Below, one piece after another: positions 34,275 to 44,800 of a DNA stretch of 64,000 bases. A program made the position numbers and the translations under genes. Source of the stretch: Muricea muricata. Lineage: Eukaryota > Cnidaria > Anthozoa > Malacalcyonacea > Plexauridae. Each line of letters opens with the position of its first letter. The stretch's first letter is position 1. The stretch covers positions 47,148,044-47,212,043 of the forward strand of contig OY979717.1 in assembly GCA_963855995.1 (NCBI GenBank). Direction: 5' to 3'. Below the pieces are notes generated by a model. The model was not told the origin of the DNA and searched no databases. It worked only from the letters and a program-made list of their open reading frames with translations.

Positions 34275-34545
34275 GGACAAAGATACACCGTTTTTCGCAA
34301 CAAGCGATGCTCGTCTCGCACTCATCAACGGCGTCACTATTGACCGAGTCAACACCGAAATGATGCATGTGAGATGGAATATGTTCCAATTATATTGGCA
34401 AATGCCACGAGAGAAGCAGAAAGAACTAGAGCGTTCATTGCTGTAACTAGAGCGTTCATCGGGGGGGGGGGGGGAATATCCACTTATTTCTGTTCTGCCC
34501 AACGAACTCCTTTTTAAATCAGTTATTATTAGGGTATCTTCCAAA
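34275..34545 (+). pseudogene. SF3-helicase-like gene, 3' part
   Basis: Resumes directly after the TSD with motif C (KDTPFFATSD, about 34280) and the arginine-finger-like region TEMMHVRWNMFQLYW. Stops and a run of 14 G at 34460-34473 follow, and the frame ends near 34545. Together with 26461-26991 it is one gene split by the Gypsy insertion, degraded beyond function. Confidence 0.65.
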
Positions 34546-35300
34546 GCATTTTAAGACATTGCTAGCACATCTAGTGTAATCACTAAAATAACCAAAAATC
34601 AATGCCTGAGTGACTCTGCCCAGAGTCCTAGTAAGATTGCATTTTTTAGAATTTAATTTAGATTAAAGACTTTCATAGTACATATATTAAACGAGATTCT
34701 TTTGTCATAATACAACCAACATATGGCTGTTTTATTTTTGGGTAGTTGCAAGTAAAGAAAGTTTACTAAACGTGTATACAATACATAAATATATTAACCT
34801 GATAGCATCATTTAAATCAATTCTGTAGCACACTGCATGAAGTCTCCACGATATAATTTGTTGGGAACTTTAGACTGACATGGGTATTTCTGGAATTGGA
34901 AAGTTAAATGTCTCTTACCTTTTATAAATGTATGAGATCCCACAAGCAAATAAATCATTTTGCACGAAATGTCAACATCTCACCATAGGTATAGAAAACC
35001 AAGGAAAGAAATCACAACGAATACTTCGTGATTAGAATTAGGAACACATTTCCTAGACTTACTCCTTGATCATGGAATGATGGAGTCTATCAAAATTTGC
35101 CATTTTAAAACATTTCTGGAGAAATGTTTTGACAAAGAACCTTCCTTTCTCCATATGTTCACTACTGATTACATGTCAAAAATTGTGTTTTGTATATAGA
35201 TATTTTAGTGGAATTTGCGTTCGATTCATGTTTAGAAATTTGTACATTTCTTATAAAGTGGAAACACAACAGAAAAGACGGAAACACGCTCTCAAAACTT
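34546..35300. other. No gene recognised
   Basis: AT-rich sequence without coding or repeat signals that I can support. Confidence 0.4.
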
Positions 35301-35307
35301 CACCGCG

Positions 35308-35503
35308 CACCCGATCCGAACGTTGTATATCCCAATAAAATTATTCTCTCCAATAAATTTTTGGGATTGTTAGGGTTAGGGTCAGGGTTGGGGTCTGGGT
35401 CAGGGTTCATTTTATATGCATGAAATGACAATTCCTGTAACCATTGGAATTATCAAACGTTGTAACCAGTAATTTTATTGGAATACAACGTTCGGATCGG
35501 TTG
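35308..35503. mobile_element. MITE with TTAGGG-like core, 7-bp TSD
   Basis: TIRs CCGATCCGAACGTTGTAT and inverse bound 196 bp; CCAATAAAATTA extends them to about 33 bp. CACCGCG flanks both sides (35301-35307, 35504-35510). The core has TTAGGGTTAGGGTCAGGGTT-like sequence. Confidence 0.85.
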
Positions 35504-35510
35504 CACCGCG

Positions 35511-36990
35511 AAACATCGCTCCTCGGTAAAGTTTCGCGGTGGAATTTGTCGTTTTAAAACATTTTGCATGAGAATCTTTGCACGTAAAACCTTCTTGCGG
35601 CTTAGATGTTCTAGCATACATGTTAAAATGCGTGTTTTGTTGACATATTCTGCTGGAAATAGAGTTTTAAGGCCTTGTTTAGGTCGGCTCACGCGGCTTG
35701 TGCCCAGCGGTATCACCCATGAGCGCTAAACCGACTTCTGTCACCGAAAAAAAGAACCAGAAACGCGGCGAATTTAAAACTCCGCCTCACCTACGGCAGG
35801 CGGAGTAATTAAGATAACTCCTAATAATGCATTTGACTCAATGCTTCACCAACAAACATTAGATATCGACAATATACAGAAACACATAACCTTCGACCTT
35901 TGCACTCTTGCACCCACCACACGAACGTATGCTAATTTGAATGGACTTATTTAAATATTCATAACCAGTAAATGATAGAGCTATGCATTAAACAAGGTGT
36001 CTTGCCTTATTGCCTAGTACTTCTTGCCCAGCTTCCTGGCACAAGATAGGATGAAGGTTTCAGCACTAAAATTTTGAGCCAGAGAACATCAACTGTCGTT
36101 GAGTGTCTAGCCGTTTATCAGCCGACTTGGCTTTCACATTGTCGTGTCTCAAAAGCACGTCATTCGCCTTCGAACGAACTCATCATCACTCGAGTCAAAC
36201 CGCAGCTTTAACTCCCTCGAAGTCGTATTGACTCATTTTAAAACACTGCCGAGTGTAAACTTACAACTCAATTTTACTGATGCGAATGCAAACATATTGT
36301 CGCAAAAATTTGCATATTAATCTCAGTAATATTGATTTTAGTTAGGCGGAAGTCAGCAAGTATGAGGCTCTCGGTTAGGCAGACTCCTGTGCAAATTCCT
36401 GCATTTAAATTTTAGTTAGGCGGAAGTCAGCAAAACATGATGTCTTGGCTAATCAAACGTCTTGAATATTGCGAAAATTTAGGCAGACCACCGCAAAGTT
36501 TACGCAAACGTCATTTTGCCGAACTAAAGATCAGTTCACTGAAATCTGGACGGTCAATAAACGCTGCGAAATTTATGTAAACTCATTTTGCCTTAACTAG
36601 AGGTCGCTTAGAGTAACTGGACTGCCAACAAATGTAAAATATGTATTTCTGTATTATATTTTGGAGAAATTTTTAATTGGTGAAATTTTGCGTATGTCGC
36701 GTGCTTAACTTGACTACCCCTAGATCCGCCCCTTGACAATTTTATTTCAAAATACGTAGGATATGTCAAAAAGTTAATTTTAGAATTAGGTGTCAACCGT
36801 TGAATTTCTTGCTATTTACAAAGTTTCCTGACAATTTAACATTCCCATATCAAGAAATACGTATTTTAAGTATAATTGCCACACTGTTGAAAAATTTTGC
36901 AATCTAATGTTTTACTGCTGGCACAAAACATGAAAATTGCGTGCCATAAAAAGTGTCAACCGTGAGCATTCTCATTAGTATGGGTTATAG
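35511..36990. other. Mostly non-coding; short direct repeat
   Basis: No gene. TTTTAGTTAGGCGGAAGTCA occurs at about 36336 and again at about 36413. A small perfect hairpin CTCCGCCT/AGGCGGAG lies near 35783-35808. GTGTCAACCGT appears at 36790 and 36953, the latter close to the mariner copy and possibly part of its terminus. Confidence 0.5.
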
Positions 36991-36996
36991 GTCATT

Positions 36997-38084
36997 TTAG
37001 TATTTTGTTCTGAGTCCTTTACATTTAATTACAGCTTCAATGCGCTTAGGCATACTTAATAATAGATTGTTAATGACACTAACTGGTATTTCAGTGATCA
37101 TTTTATGTACTCGTGCCTTAAAGTCTGTCCAAGTTTTGTGTTCTATGCCCTCAACGATCGCTTGCCTGTCCAGTTTTTTTTTCACAATACGAAATAAATT
37201 CGCGATTGGATTGAGGTTTGGCGAACGGGAAGGAATCTCAAATAATGTCGCCCCAGAATCCTTGATTACTTTCCTAGCCACATTGCTTCTCTGTGAAGGA
37301 TCATTATCCATTACAAACCACTTTTGTTGAAATCTAGGACGGAAAAGCTCAATTAAATCACTCCTAATGAAATCACTAAAATACTTTCCATTCATGCGCT
37401 CATAATCCTTAGCAAGAACGACACCTCTGTTAAATGAGATGGCTACAACAAAATGTAATCTTTTCCCTTCTGGTAAATTTTTCGAACCTTTACTTGTCAG
37501 CCGCAGCCCTTCCGATCTTTTGCGCCAAATCTTTCCTTTAGGGACGGAAGCATTATAGTTTGGTTTTCGCTTAAATATGAAGGAAACTCCGTCCAAACAA
37601 AACGAAATGCTTGAATGGATTAAGTCCAATTTTGTTTTTAATATTTTGCTACATTTTTGGCGAACCTATAGCGCTTGGCACAGTCGCAATCACTTATGGG
37701 GACTCCTTTTTTTCTTGAATTGAAAATTTAAAGCCTGCCTTCAAAATCTCTCTGTAAAACGTCGCATAAGATGCAGATGAACCTTGAAGTCCACTGAACC
37801 GAATAAGCTCTTTCACCGGGAAATTCGCATTGTACTTTTGCAATAGAACAATACTGCGCCTTAAACGCCTAACATCACGAGCGGATAGTATTTTCGGTCG
37901 TCTCATATCTTATTTCTTGTCTTGCTTCCCACGAGGCTGCAGATTCGATTCTTTCAAATATCGTGCGACACTTGATTTAAAAATCTTATCTCTCAATGCA
38001 ATTTCTCGAACAGATTTTTTTTTCCATATGTAAGGATTTCACAAGCGCTCGAGTTTCGTCGGATATTCTCCTTAAAAAAACCAT
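36997..38084 (-). pseudogene. Tc1/mariner-type transposase, dead
   Basis: From ATG at 38084: paired-type HTH (RISDETRALVKSLHMEKK), then RRPKILSARDVRRLRRSIVL and ELIRFSGLQGSSASYATFYR, then the DDE domain: ISFCLDGVSFIFKRKPN (first Asp), FVMDNDPSQRSNVARK (second Asp) and SPNLNPIANLFRIVKK. The usual NPIEN Glu is Ala here, so the third catalytic acid is lost. Frameshifts lie near 38015, 37910 and 37690-37630. C-terminal KGLRTKY precedes the stop at 36997. Confidence 0.85.
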
Positions 38085-38595
38085 GGTGTTTATACCATCA
38101 TTTAAACGTATGAAATGTGCCTTCCCCTGATATTGCATTGCATTATACAGTTCATGTATGCTTACGTCATGATTACAATTTGCGTCAAATACATATGCAA
38201 ACACATACGAGCAATATTTTAAATACTTCCTATGCATCTTACGCAGCAGTGAATGATCTAGTTGCCTGAGCAGATAATTGTGCGTTAAACTTTTGCATCA
38301 AGCAATTTCGTTCCCGAACATCATATTCGCTAAACCTTTTTAACGACCATTGTATATCTTTACAATAATATAGATATATTAATATACACTAAATTTTCTT
38401 CAAGATATTTCAAATATGCTGATAAAATCACTCATGGTAAACAGAAAGTGCACACTATTCTACAGTTTGGAAACCAAATACCAAATAGAATTGCTTAAGC
38501 TGTTAAAAATATGTTGTTAAAATACAGTGAAAGTTTAAGAATTAAGTCTACAGCCGAGACAATCAGTTTCAAAAGTAGTTGGGACACATGCGGTT
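38085..38595. other. No gene recognised
   Basis: AT-rich; probably includes the mariner 5' UTR/terminus, but I could not identify matching TIRs. Confidence 0.35.
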
Positions 38596-38611
38596 TCACC
38601 TTACATGTGCT

Positions 38612-38730
38612 TGTGCACAATCATACCCTTTAAAAATGATTGTGCATCCACCCCACATCCACCCTACATCCACCCACATCAACACCGCATCCACCCCGCA
38701 TCCAACATAGCTACATCCACGCCACATCAT
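38612..38730. repeat. CATCCACCC minisatellite with adjoining hairpin
   Basis: Seven to eight imperfect CATCCACCC(C) units at 38645-38725, preceded by an inverted pair GCACAATCAT (38616) and ATGATTGTGC (38637). Confidence 0.8.
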
Positions 38731-38797
38731 CAGAAAAATATTAATATCTCCAAACACTTCATTGTTGGTCACGTATGAATAAACATCGCGAGTGTCA

Positions 38798-39935
38798 AGA
38801 TGCCCTATAAGCACAAAAGAGACTGTCCTGTCTGTGACAAAGTCAGGTCTTCGATATATGATTTATCCTGATTTGCGTCAAGTCCATCTTTTGTACGGTG
38901 AAGAATGGAAAAGGTGGTTAGGAAGAGCCAGGTTCTTAATTTCACATAAACACTTTTCTGGTTTACTACCAGGAAAAACCTATTTTGCCCAGCAAATTTT
39001 GGAACGCAATCGCATTGTGTACGAAGAGCAAAAAGTATTCGCATTCATTGGTAATGCAATCAATGGCAAGAATGTTATGAAGGCTTGAAAAAGTCTCTGC
39101 AAAAAAGCGCCCAGTTCGAATGAGGTGTGCCAGAGCTGCTGAAGATTTGTGTGAAATTAATCCCCGGTACAACAACATCATCATCCTAGACGATTTAATG
39201 GCTGAAGCAACAGACGGTTCTGTGGTATCTCGACTGTTTACCGAAAGCCGGCATCGAAACGCAAGCGTTATCTTATTGCTGCAAAACATGTATCTAAAGG
39301 GAAATATAATTGAGATATCAGCCACCTTGCTCTCTTCCGCAGTCCTAGCGATAGAAAGCAAATTGGAATTATCGGTGAACGCATGTTTGATAAAAACAGA
39401 ATCCGCTTTATGAACGTTTAGTACAAAGAGACCGAAAAACCGTTTGGATACCTGTTGGTGGATAACAAATTAACCTGACACACCAGCCGACGAACAAGTT
39501 CTTGCAGGCCTATTTGGGGAATGCTATGTATATCACTTTGGTGTGAAAAGTCCTGTCGAAACAAAGCCTAAAACTCACTTCGCCAAGAAAGTGAATAGTA
39601 CGACAACCAAAACCACGTCTTCAAGGAAATTGCAAACCGTCACCTGGTCCAATACAAGTATTTCTGAGTGGCAAAAATACACCTTGAAAGCACCGGCGGT
39701 CCGTAAAATTCTCGAAGGATATGTTATCATCGAAATGTACAACACATCGCGTAATGAAAGACATCAGCCTGTCCGTGGAGGTGTGTTAATCACTGGCGAA
39801 AATTGTTTGCCGGTGAAATTAAAGTACCTGTCTACAGGTCGTACCAAACGAGTGAATCTACACAGCGATGAGCCTACGGTCCAATCCATTGCAAAAAACC
39901 CCATGGAAAACACTACAGTTAAACTACTACTCTAA
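38798..39935 (+). pseudogene. Polinton/Maverick relic: zinc-motif protein fused to packaging ATPase
   Basis: MPYKHKRDCPVCDKVRS (38798) and QVHLLYGEEWKRWLGRARF resemble the small C2-motif proteins of Polintons. This runs into ATPase sequence: PGKTYFAQQIL (Walker A, first part missing), KVFAFIGN, NNIIILDDLMAEATDGSVVS (Walker B), SRHRNASVILLLQNMY. FtsK/HerA-type ATPases package DNA in Polintons and relatives. The region 39543-39935 is an open frame (KSPVETKPKTHFAKK, then a beta-rich part) that may be a further Polinton protein; I do not recognise it. Stops and frameshifts show decay; no TIRs, polB or capsid genes seen. Confidence 0.65.
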
Positions 39936-40011
39936 CTAAATGTTTGTAATGAGAAGGCTATATCTGGAAAAATATTTCTAAACACTGTTTTTGTTGTCTT
40001 TTACGTGTTTA

Positions 40012-40056
40012 TTTAACCATAACGATGACGTTTACTTAACCATAACGATGACGTTA
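40012..40056. repeat. 22-bp direct tandem repeat
   Basis: TTAACCATAACGATGACGTT occurs twice back to back, 23-bp period. Confidence 0.85.
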
Positions 40057-40737
40057 GCCGCCAACTTGAATATTTTTTAGCGCGCGTTGCCATTTTAAAC
40101 AAACGTTATCGATAAGGTTAGCAGTAACGCTACCAGCAATTTTACCGATAATGTTATACCTGCCAGTATAAAAAATACGCTGCATATAATATAAGCCAAA
40201 ACACACTGTCACCATGGCTGCCATAGCTGCTTTGAAATCCGCAAAGCAACCACATTCTCGCTGCGAAACTAGCACGGTGAAGTCGAGCGTGGTCAAAGAT
40301 TTAATGAAACTTCGCTACGGTTGACCCTGTTCGTGATGTGCGACACAACCAGACCAGAATGCCATCATGGATTCTCACCGCAAAGTAAAAAAAGAAGGTC
40401 TCAACAAAGATCGTTTATTAATCTCTCCAGTTAACCCACTTAGTGGTAAAGTTTCCCCACTGACAAGTAGAAATATCTGGCATTTGACAAGTAAAAAAAT
40501 AAGTACGGCGCACTTGGGCACTTTGCTAGTTAATTAGCTGCAATGCATACAGGGTGTTTAAAACAAGTACGACCGTACTATGCGACCGGGAACTGGCAAG
40601 TTTCAGTAAAAAGCGTGCACAGTCTAGCGTTTAGAATTTTAAAACCTCTATATATGTACAGAACGGGGGACATTTTTTCATAGCAACATCCGTGACTTTA
40701 TCTTAGAGACAAACACGTCATAATGTATAACAAACGT
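40057..40737. other. Non-coding, probable dispersed repeat
   Basis: A stretch near 40430-40540 (CACTTAGTGGTAAAGTTTCC, CTGACAAGTAGAA) looks like a repeat I associate with cnidarian genomes, from memory and unverified. A short frame at 40214-40323 (MAAIAALKSAKQPHSRCETS) could be another Polinton fragment. Confidence 0.3.
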
Positions 40738-41382
40738 ACAAGAAGAGGAAGATTAGCAACGTTTGGGGACCAGTTCCTGGTCCAACAAAGACAGTGTTGA
40801 ATTTAGTCAAACTTAACGCTTATAATTAATCGTTCAAATTCTTTAGACTATTGTCCGAGAACTCTTGTGATTGTGTTCACAACAATAGAGAAGACAATGT
40901 CTTTCTTATCATTTGCGTTTGCTCATATATTCGCTGAATATTAATGATATGAATACATTAATGACCCAAGCTGTCAAAAAAGGATTAACACTTAAAAAAT
41001 GCAAAGTTTATGTGGGAGAAGGGGTTCTGGGGTAAGAAGACTCCAATTGTATAATGCGTGGCTTCATCCCTACTCATGTTACATCCCATGCTGCACTGAT
41101 TCTAAACTGGAAATGCTCTGTAATAGATCCTTGCCAGGGGTAGCCAATCCCTGACGAAACCTGACCAAGATAACAACACCTGGACAGTCCTTAATCCCCA
41201 ACCTGTCCAGGGAGCATAAAAACTCCTATGAACAGTCCTTAATCTGACCAAGGGGTGCTAGGCCCCTATGGACAGTCCTCAGATAGATATTGCATATATG
41301 TGACGTATTGAATCGATGGGGCTGAAGTTGACATTTTAGAGACGAATGGCATACCCTTCTCTCCCATTTTTTAAAAAATTTT

Positions 41383-42580
41383 TTACTCTAAGCTACTTGT
41401 TAGAGTGGCTGATACCCCATATAGAGTGACAGGAGGAATTTTTATATATCGTTCGTAGCAATCAGATATCCAACGTCCTAAGGTTTTGATTAGCCACGAT
41501 GGCAATTTAGCGGCAGCTGCGGTTGTTGCTGCCCCAATTCGATAGCTATGACCAGCATAATGCGCTGCATTTAAACCAGATTTTTAAAGCAGTGACCGTG
41601 TCTCAGATGTCAGAAGTTGCTTTGTCAAAGGCTTACCCAAGGAAAGAACGAATAATGGGCCATTATCAACTTTTCTTGTTGAAAGATACCGTTTCATAGC
41701 TAAGACCGGACATAGCGGAGAGTTACATGCTCCTACTGTTATAGATTGCCCAATACGAAAAGGATCGGTTTTGGATTCTTTAATCCGGCCGGATTGTCAC
41801 AGTAGCGAAGCCAGCCCGGCAATTTGGTCATGCTATGCAAATCTAAATCATTATCATTATTCATGCATTTCTTTAGAAATTCATTTCTTATACAGTCAAA
41901 AACACAGAACTATTTGCATTTGCATGACCAAATGTCGGGCTGGCTTCGCTACTGGATTGTCATAGGCGCTGGATTCACGCTTTGTGTTAGTAAAACGTCC
42001 GTTAGTGTCCGATGTACTTCCTGATTAAACTTTGAGTTGCAGGTTAACTCTCTCAAAGAAAGCCAAAGTCATGGCGGCCCAAATCATAATTGAATTATAG
42101 TTTTCAGTGGACGGAATTGAAAGTAGCAGATGAAATAATTTCATATGGTGAATCGTAATAGGTAGACGGATCTGAATTTCGCCTCCTTGGGATCTCTTTA
42201 TACCACACTAGACCAGCTGAAGGCGAGACATTTTTTGAAAATTTAAGCGAAAACCTTGACGAATATGAAAATGACGGACGGCGGCTAAATAGATTTTTAT
42301 TGAAGAACGTTTGATGTTTTATGCCAAATAAGCAACGAATTCAGTTAGTAAAGCTTCAGAGGCAGGAAGGCATTGTTGCATTGTGCAAACTTTGGATAAA
42401 TGTATAAGCTCCAGAAAACGTTTTTCACCCGATGAGTAGATCTGCTTGGTAGATGATGCCATTGACAAGTTTATGTACCTTTCTATGTCCTTATTTAAAT
42501 GGGCATGCTAGGTCCCCTGAAACCACTTAGATTTAAGATTCCCTCTATAGCCTTTTTATCTGGATGCATCAGTGTGTAGC
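41383..42580 (-). pseudogene. Tyrosine recombinase (DIRS-like), interrupted
   Basis: The C-terminal end reads HYAGHSYRIGAATTAAAA and LGRWISDCYERYIKIPP: the H-x2-R box and the nucleophilic Tyr are both present. Upstream, CNSPLCPVLAMKRYLSTR fits the linker of these recombinases. A hAT-type MITE splits it at 41800-41954, and stop codons interrupt the frame (one just before the H-x2-R box). Upstream sequence to about 42580 is poorly readable. Confidence 0.65.
41800..41954. mobile_element. hAT-type MITE, 8-bp TSD
   Basis: 155 bp; TIRs CAGTAGCGAAGCCAGCCCG and inverse, extended by TTTGGTCATGC. The perfect TSD GATTGTCA lies at 41792-41799 and 41955-41962. The CAG start and 8-bp TSD fit hAT. Confidence 0.92.
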
Positions 42581-42841
42581 TCTAAGAACTCGGACCCTTA
42601 CCAAGTAGATGAAATGAAAAAATTTCTCCCATTCCAATTTGAAATAAAAATCTTCCACATCTGTAAATCAACATTTTGAAGGTCATCAACATGACCGAAA
42701 GACTTTGTTGGCATAAACTATTTATAGGTAAGATGTCAGCTTGAGGTTCGATAACTAGAAAATCGTCTAAGATATGACATACAATGGAAATCTGACATTT
42801 ATTAATCAATATCCACTCAACTGCATCCGAAAGTTGATTAA

Positions 42842-44206
42842 AGAGAACTCTTTCGCAACAGGTCGGCCATTTTATTACACTTGCTTACATCACCCCGGTT
42901 GAATTGAAAGTCAAATTTAGTCGCGATTATTTACATCTAATTACTACAAATAGTACCAATCGATTCCTCATTCGGTAGGTTTTTTATTGAGCATATATTT
43001 TCCGCCTAAGTATCTAGATTAACTCAAAATTAAAGCTTACGACGTTGAATAAAATATAACTTGCCTTATAAACATGAACTCATTGGCTAATATCTCCTAA
43101 TTTATTTGACAGTTTCCTTCCAAAAGAGAATCAGAATCTTCCTTATGCTACGTGTTATAATTCTTACAAGTTTGGTTGTAATTCGAGCATTTGTTTATCT
43201 GTGGCGGTCGTTTACGTATATAAGTCTCTTCGGATTTTCCCGTGCACTTGAGCACGTGCGCTAACCTTCGAGAGCCGACAGTCTAGCGACTGCATTGGGT
43301 TAACACCCTTCGTTCACCATACTTACCCGTTTGGATGGTGAGGTGTTAGCCCAGGTGACCGAGGGATGGCCTGGGCGATTGCTGTTACTTGGACTCAGGT
43401 TAAGATCTATGCCCAGTGGTATCTTAGGCTGACCACTCCTTTAAAGGATTAACACCTTCACACCAATTAAAATAATTGGTGGAAATTTAAAGAGAACACG
43501 CGAAAAGGAGAAAAAAAGGATAATCAAACTACAATTTTAGAAAAAAAAAGAAAAAAGCTAGCTTTCTAACATGCTTGTTCGCCACGTTCCGATACTGATG
43601 CCAGGCCTTAAGCCACTCTCGTATTACTTGCCTCTCTCGGTCACGTGACCCTGTTGACGTATCGAGGTCTGGTTACCTAGCTGTTAACCTTGGTTATTAC
43701 ATAACCTCATGTAAATTCACGGGGAAAAATGCCATATAGTAAACTTTGACCTGTAGAATCGATTTCCGTTGTCGTTTGTTGTCTAGGTAACACGCTTTCT
43801 TCAAAATAAAGCTTCGAACATCTTTGGAATGTTTTCTTGTCGGATTATTTTGTTTTTCTCTGTATTGAGCTAAAACTTGGTGACTAAATAGTATTTTCAA
43901 AGGGCTATACAGTGGTGTAAAGACAAAAAATAGGCGAGAAGCGAAGGCGATATTACGAACCGTAAAACTTGGAGACATATAAATTTCGTGAACTGGTTAT
44001 AATATATTTATACACAATTCTCACTTCCCGACAAGAATTTGCTTCAAATACCACAAAAACGTTTTCGAAGTAAATATACACTAAGTAGACAAATTGCTGC
44101 AGATCTAATGGTGGTATTGTCATCGAAAAATCTCAACCTGAAGCGAAGATATTTTAGTTTTTAATTCGGGTACCCCGGCGTCCCCGGCGCATGGAACCTG
44201 TTGGGA
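42842..44206. mobile_element. 1.37-kb insertion in DIRS RT, 8-bp TSD
   Basis: TTGATTAA occurs immediately on both sides (42834-42841, 44207-44214) and the RT reads across when the insert is removed. The ends share only CAACAGGT inverted (42855, 44200 region), so TIRs are short or eroded. The insert has no protein-coding signal but holds the structured segment at 43217-43480. Confidence 0.65.
43217..43480 (+). ncRNA. Candidate structured RNA, TATA-like element upstream
   Basis: TATATAAG at 43217 precedes a chain of stems: GTGC-ACTTGA-GCAC (43242-43255); GGGTTAACACC (43297-43307) with GGTGTTAGCCC (43342-43352) including a G-U pair, enclosing CACCAT/ATGGTG; GCCCAGG (43349-43355) with CCTGGGC (43370-43376), an alternative partner of the former; and TAAGAT/ATCTTA (about 43404-43430). 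No match to 5S, U1, U2, U6, 7SL or tRNA that I can justify. It may be the transcribed part of a SINE-like or hAT-type element. Confidence 0.35.
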
Positions 44207-44800
44207 TTGATTAATTAATTACAGAGACAGGGTGCACTTCGGAGGCCAAAAGGTAACACGAATTATCATAATAAAATTTTTCTTTCCAGTGCATGCTTAG
44301 TAATCCATAGTCGTCGGGATGAACAGGAATAAGTCGAAATGCAGATTCTATGCCAGTCTTAGCTAAAAAGCAGCCCTGGCTCGCATGCTTTATGCCTTCG
44401 ATAGGATGGTCAATTGTGACATATGTACTGTAACGCAAAATCATCTTTAGAAATTGCACTGTTTATGCAGATCATACCTGATTTAGGAAAAGAGAGATGA
44501 AAAATTGTCCGGAATTTGTCAGAGTTCTTTTTTGGGACCAAGCTATCAATATTAATGATATGAATACATTATTTGCTACGAATACAGTCAAAAATGGCTT
44601 GTATTTTGCTTCGAAAGTCAAAAATGAAAAATCGAACACCGTCAATCGACGCGGAATATTGCTTAAAATGATTGTGTCAAGTTTCATTCCGATCAGATGA
44701 GTGATGACGGAGCCTTAGGGTTTTTTCAAAGAGCGTCACCCCTAACAGCAAGAACAAGAAGATTAGCAGCGTTTGGGGACCAGCTCCTGGTCCAAAAATA

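Larger units (their letters stand above)
42582..44459 (-). pseudogene. DIRS-like reverse transcriptase, split
   Basis: N-part 44459-44211: YVTIDHPIEGIKHASQGCFL, GIESAFRLIPVHPDDYGLL, and MHWKEKFYYDN. C-part from 42842 down: LSDAVEWILINKCQISIVC and HILDDFLVIEPQ with the LDD catalytic box. The 1.37-kb insert lies exactly where the two parts should join. Frameshifts and loss of the connecting residues show decay. Confidence 0.75.
40738..44800 (-). mobile_element. Degraded DIRS-like tyrosine-recombinase retroelement
   Basis: On the minus strand: RT N-terminal part (44459-44211), RT C-terminal part (42842-42582), tyrosine recombinase C-terminus (to 41383). Direct repeats flank it: GATTAGCA(A/G)CGTTTGGGGACCAG with palindromic core at 40751-40785 and 44761-44795, and AATATTAATGATATGAATAC at about 40937 and 44549. 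The pair orders are mirrored (A-B...B-A), fitting the complex repeats of this order. Two inserts (41800-41954, 42842-44206) break it. Confidence 0.65.

Noticed and set aside
35370..35408. True telomere or interstitial telomere array
   Set aside because: Only two exact TTAGGG units then degenerate repeats, inside a 196-bp MITE.
38798..39935. Complete Polinton/adintovirus
   Set aside because: No polB, retroviral-like integrase, protease, capsid genes or TIRs seen in the flanks; only ATPase and adjacent fragments.
40054..40296. 80-codon minus-strand frame with a Cys pattern
   Set aside because: No recognisable family, and the opposite strand carries an equally plausible short frame.
43297..43376. 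U1-like 5' end (ATACTTACC) or 5S-like RNA
   Set aside because: Only nine bases match U1 and the remaining structure does not; no 5S internal control regions are visible.
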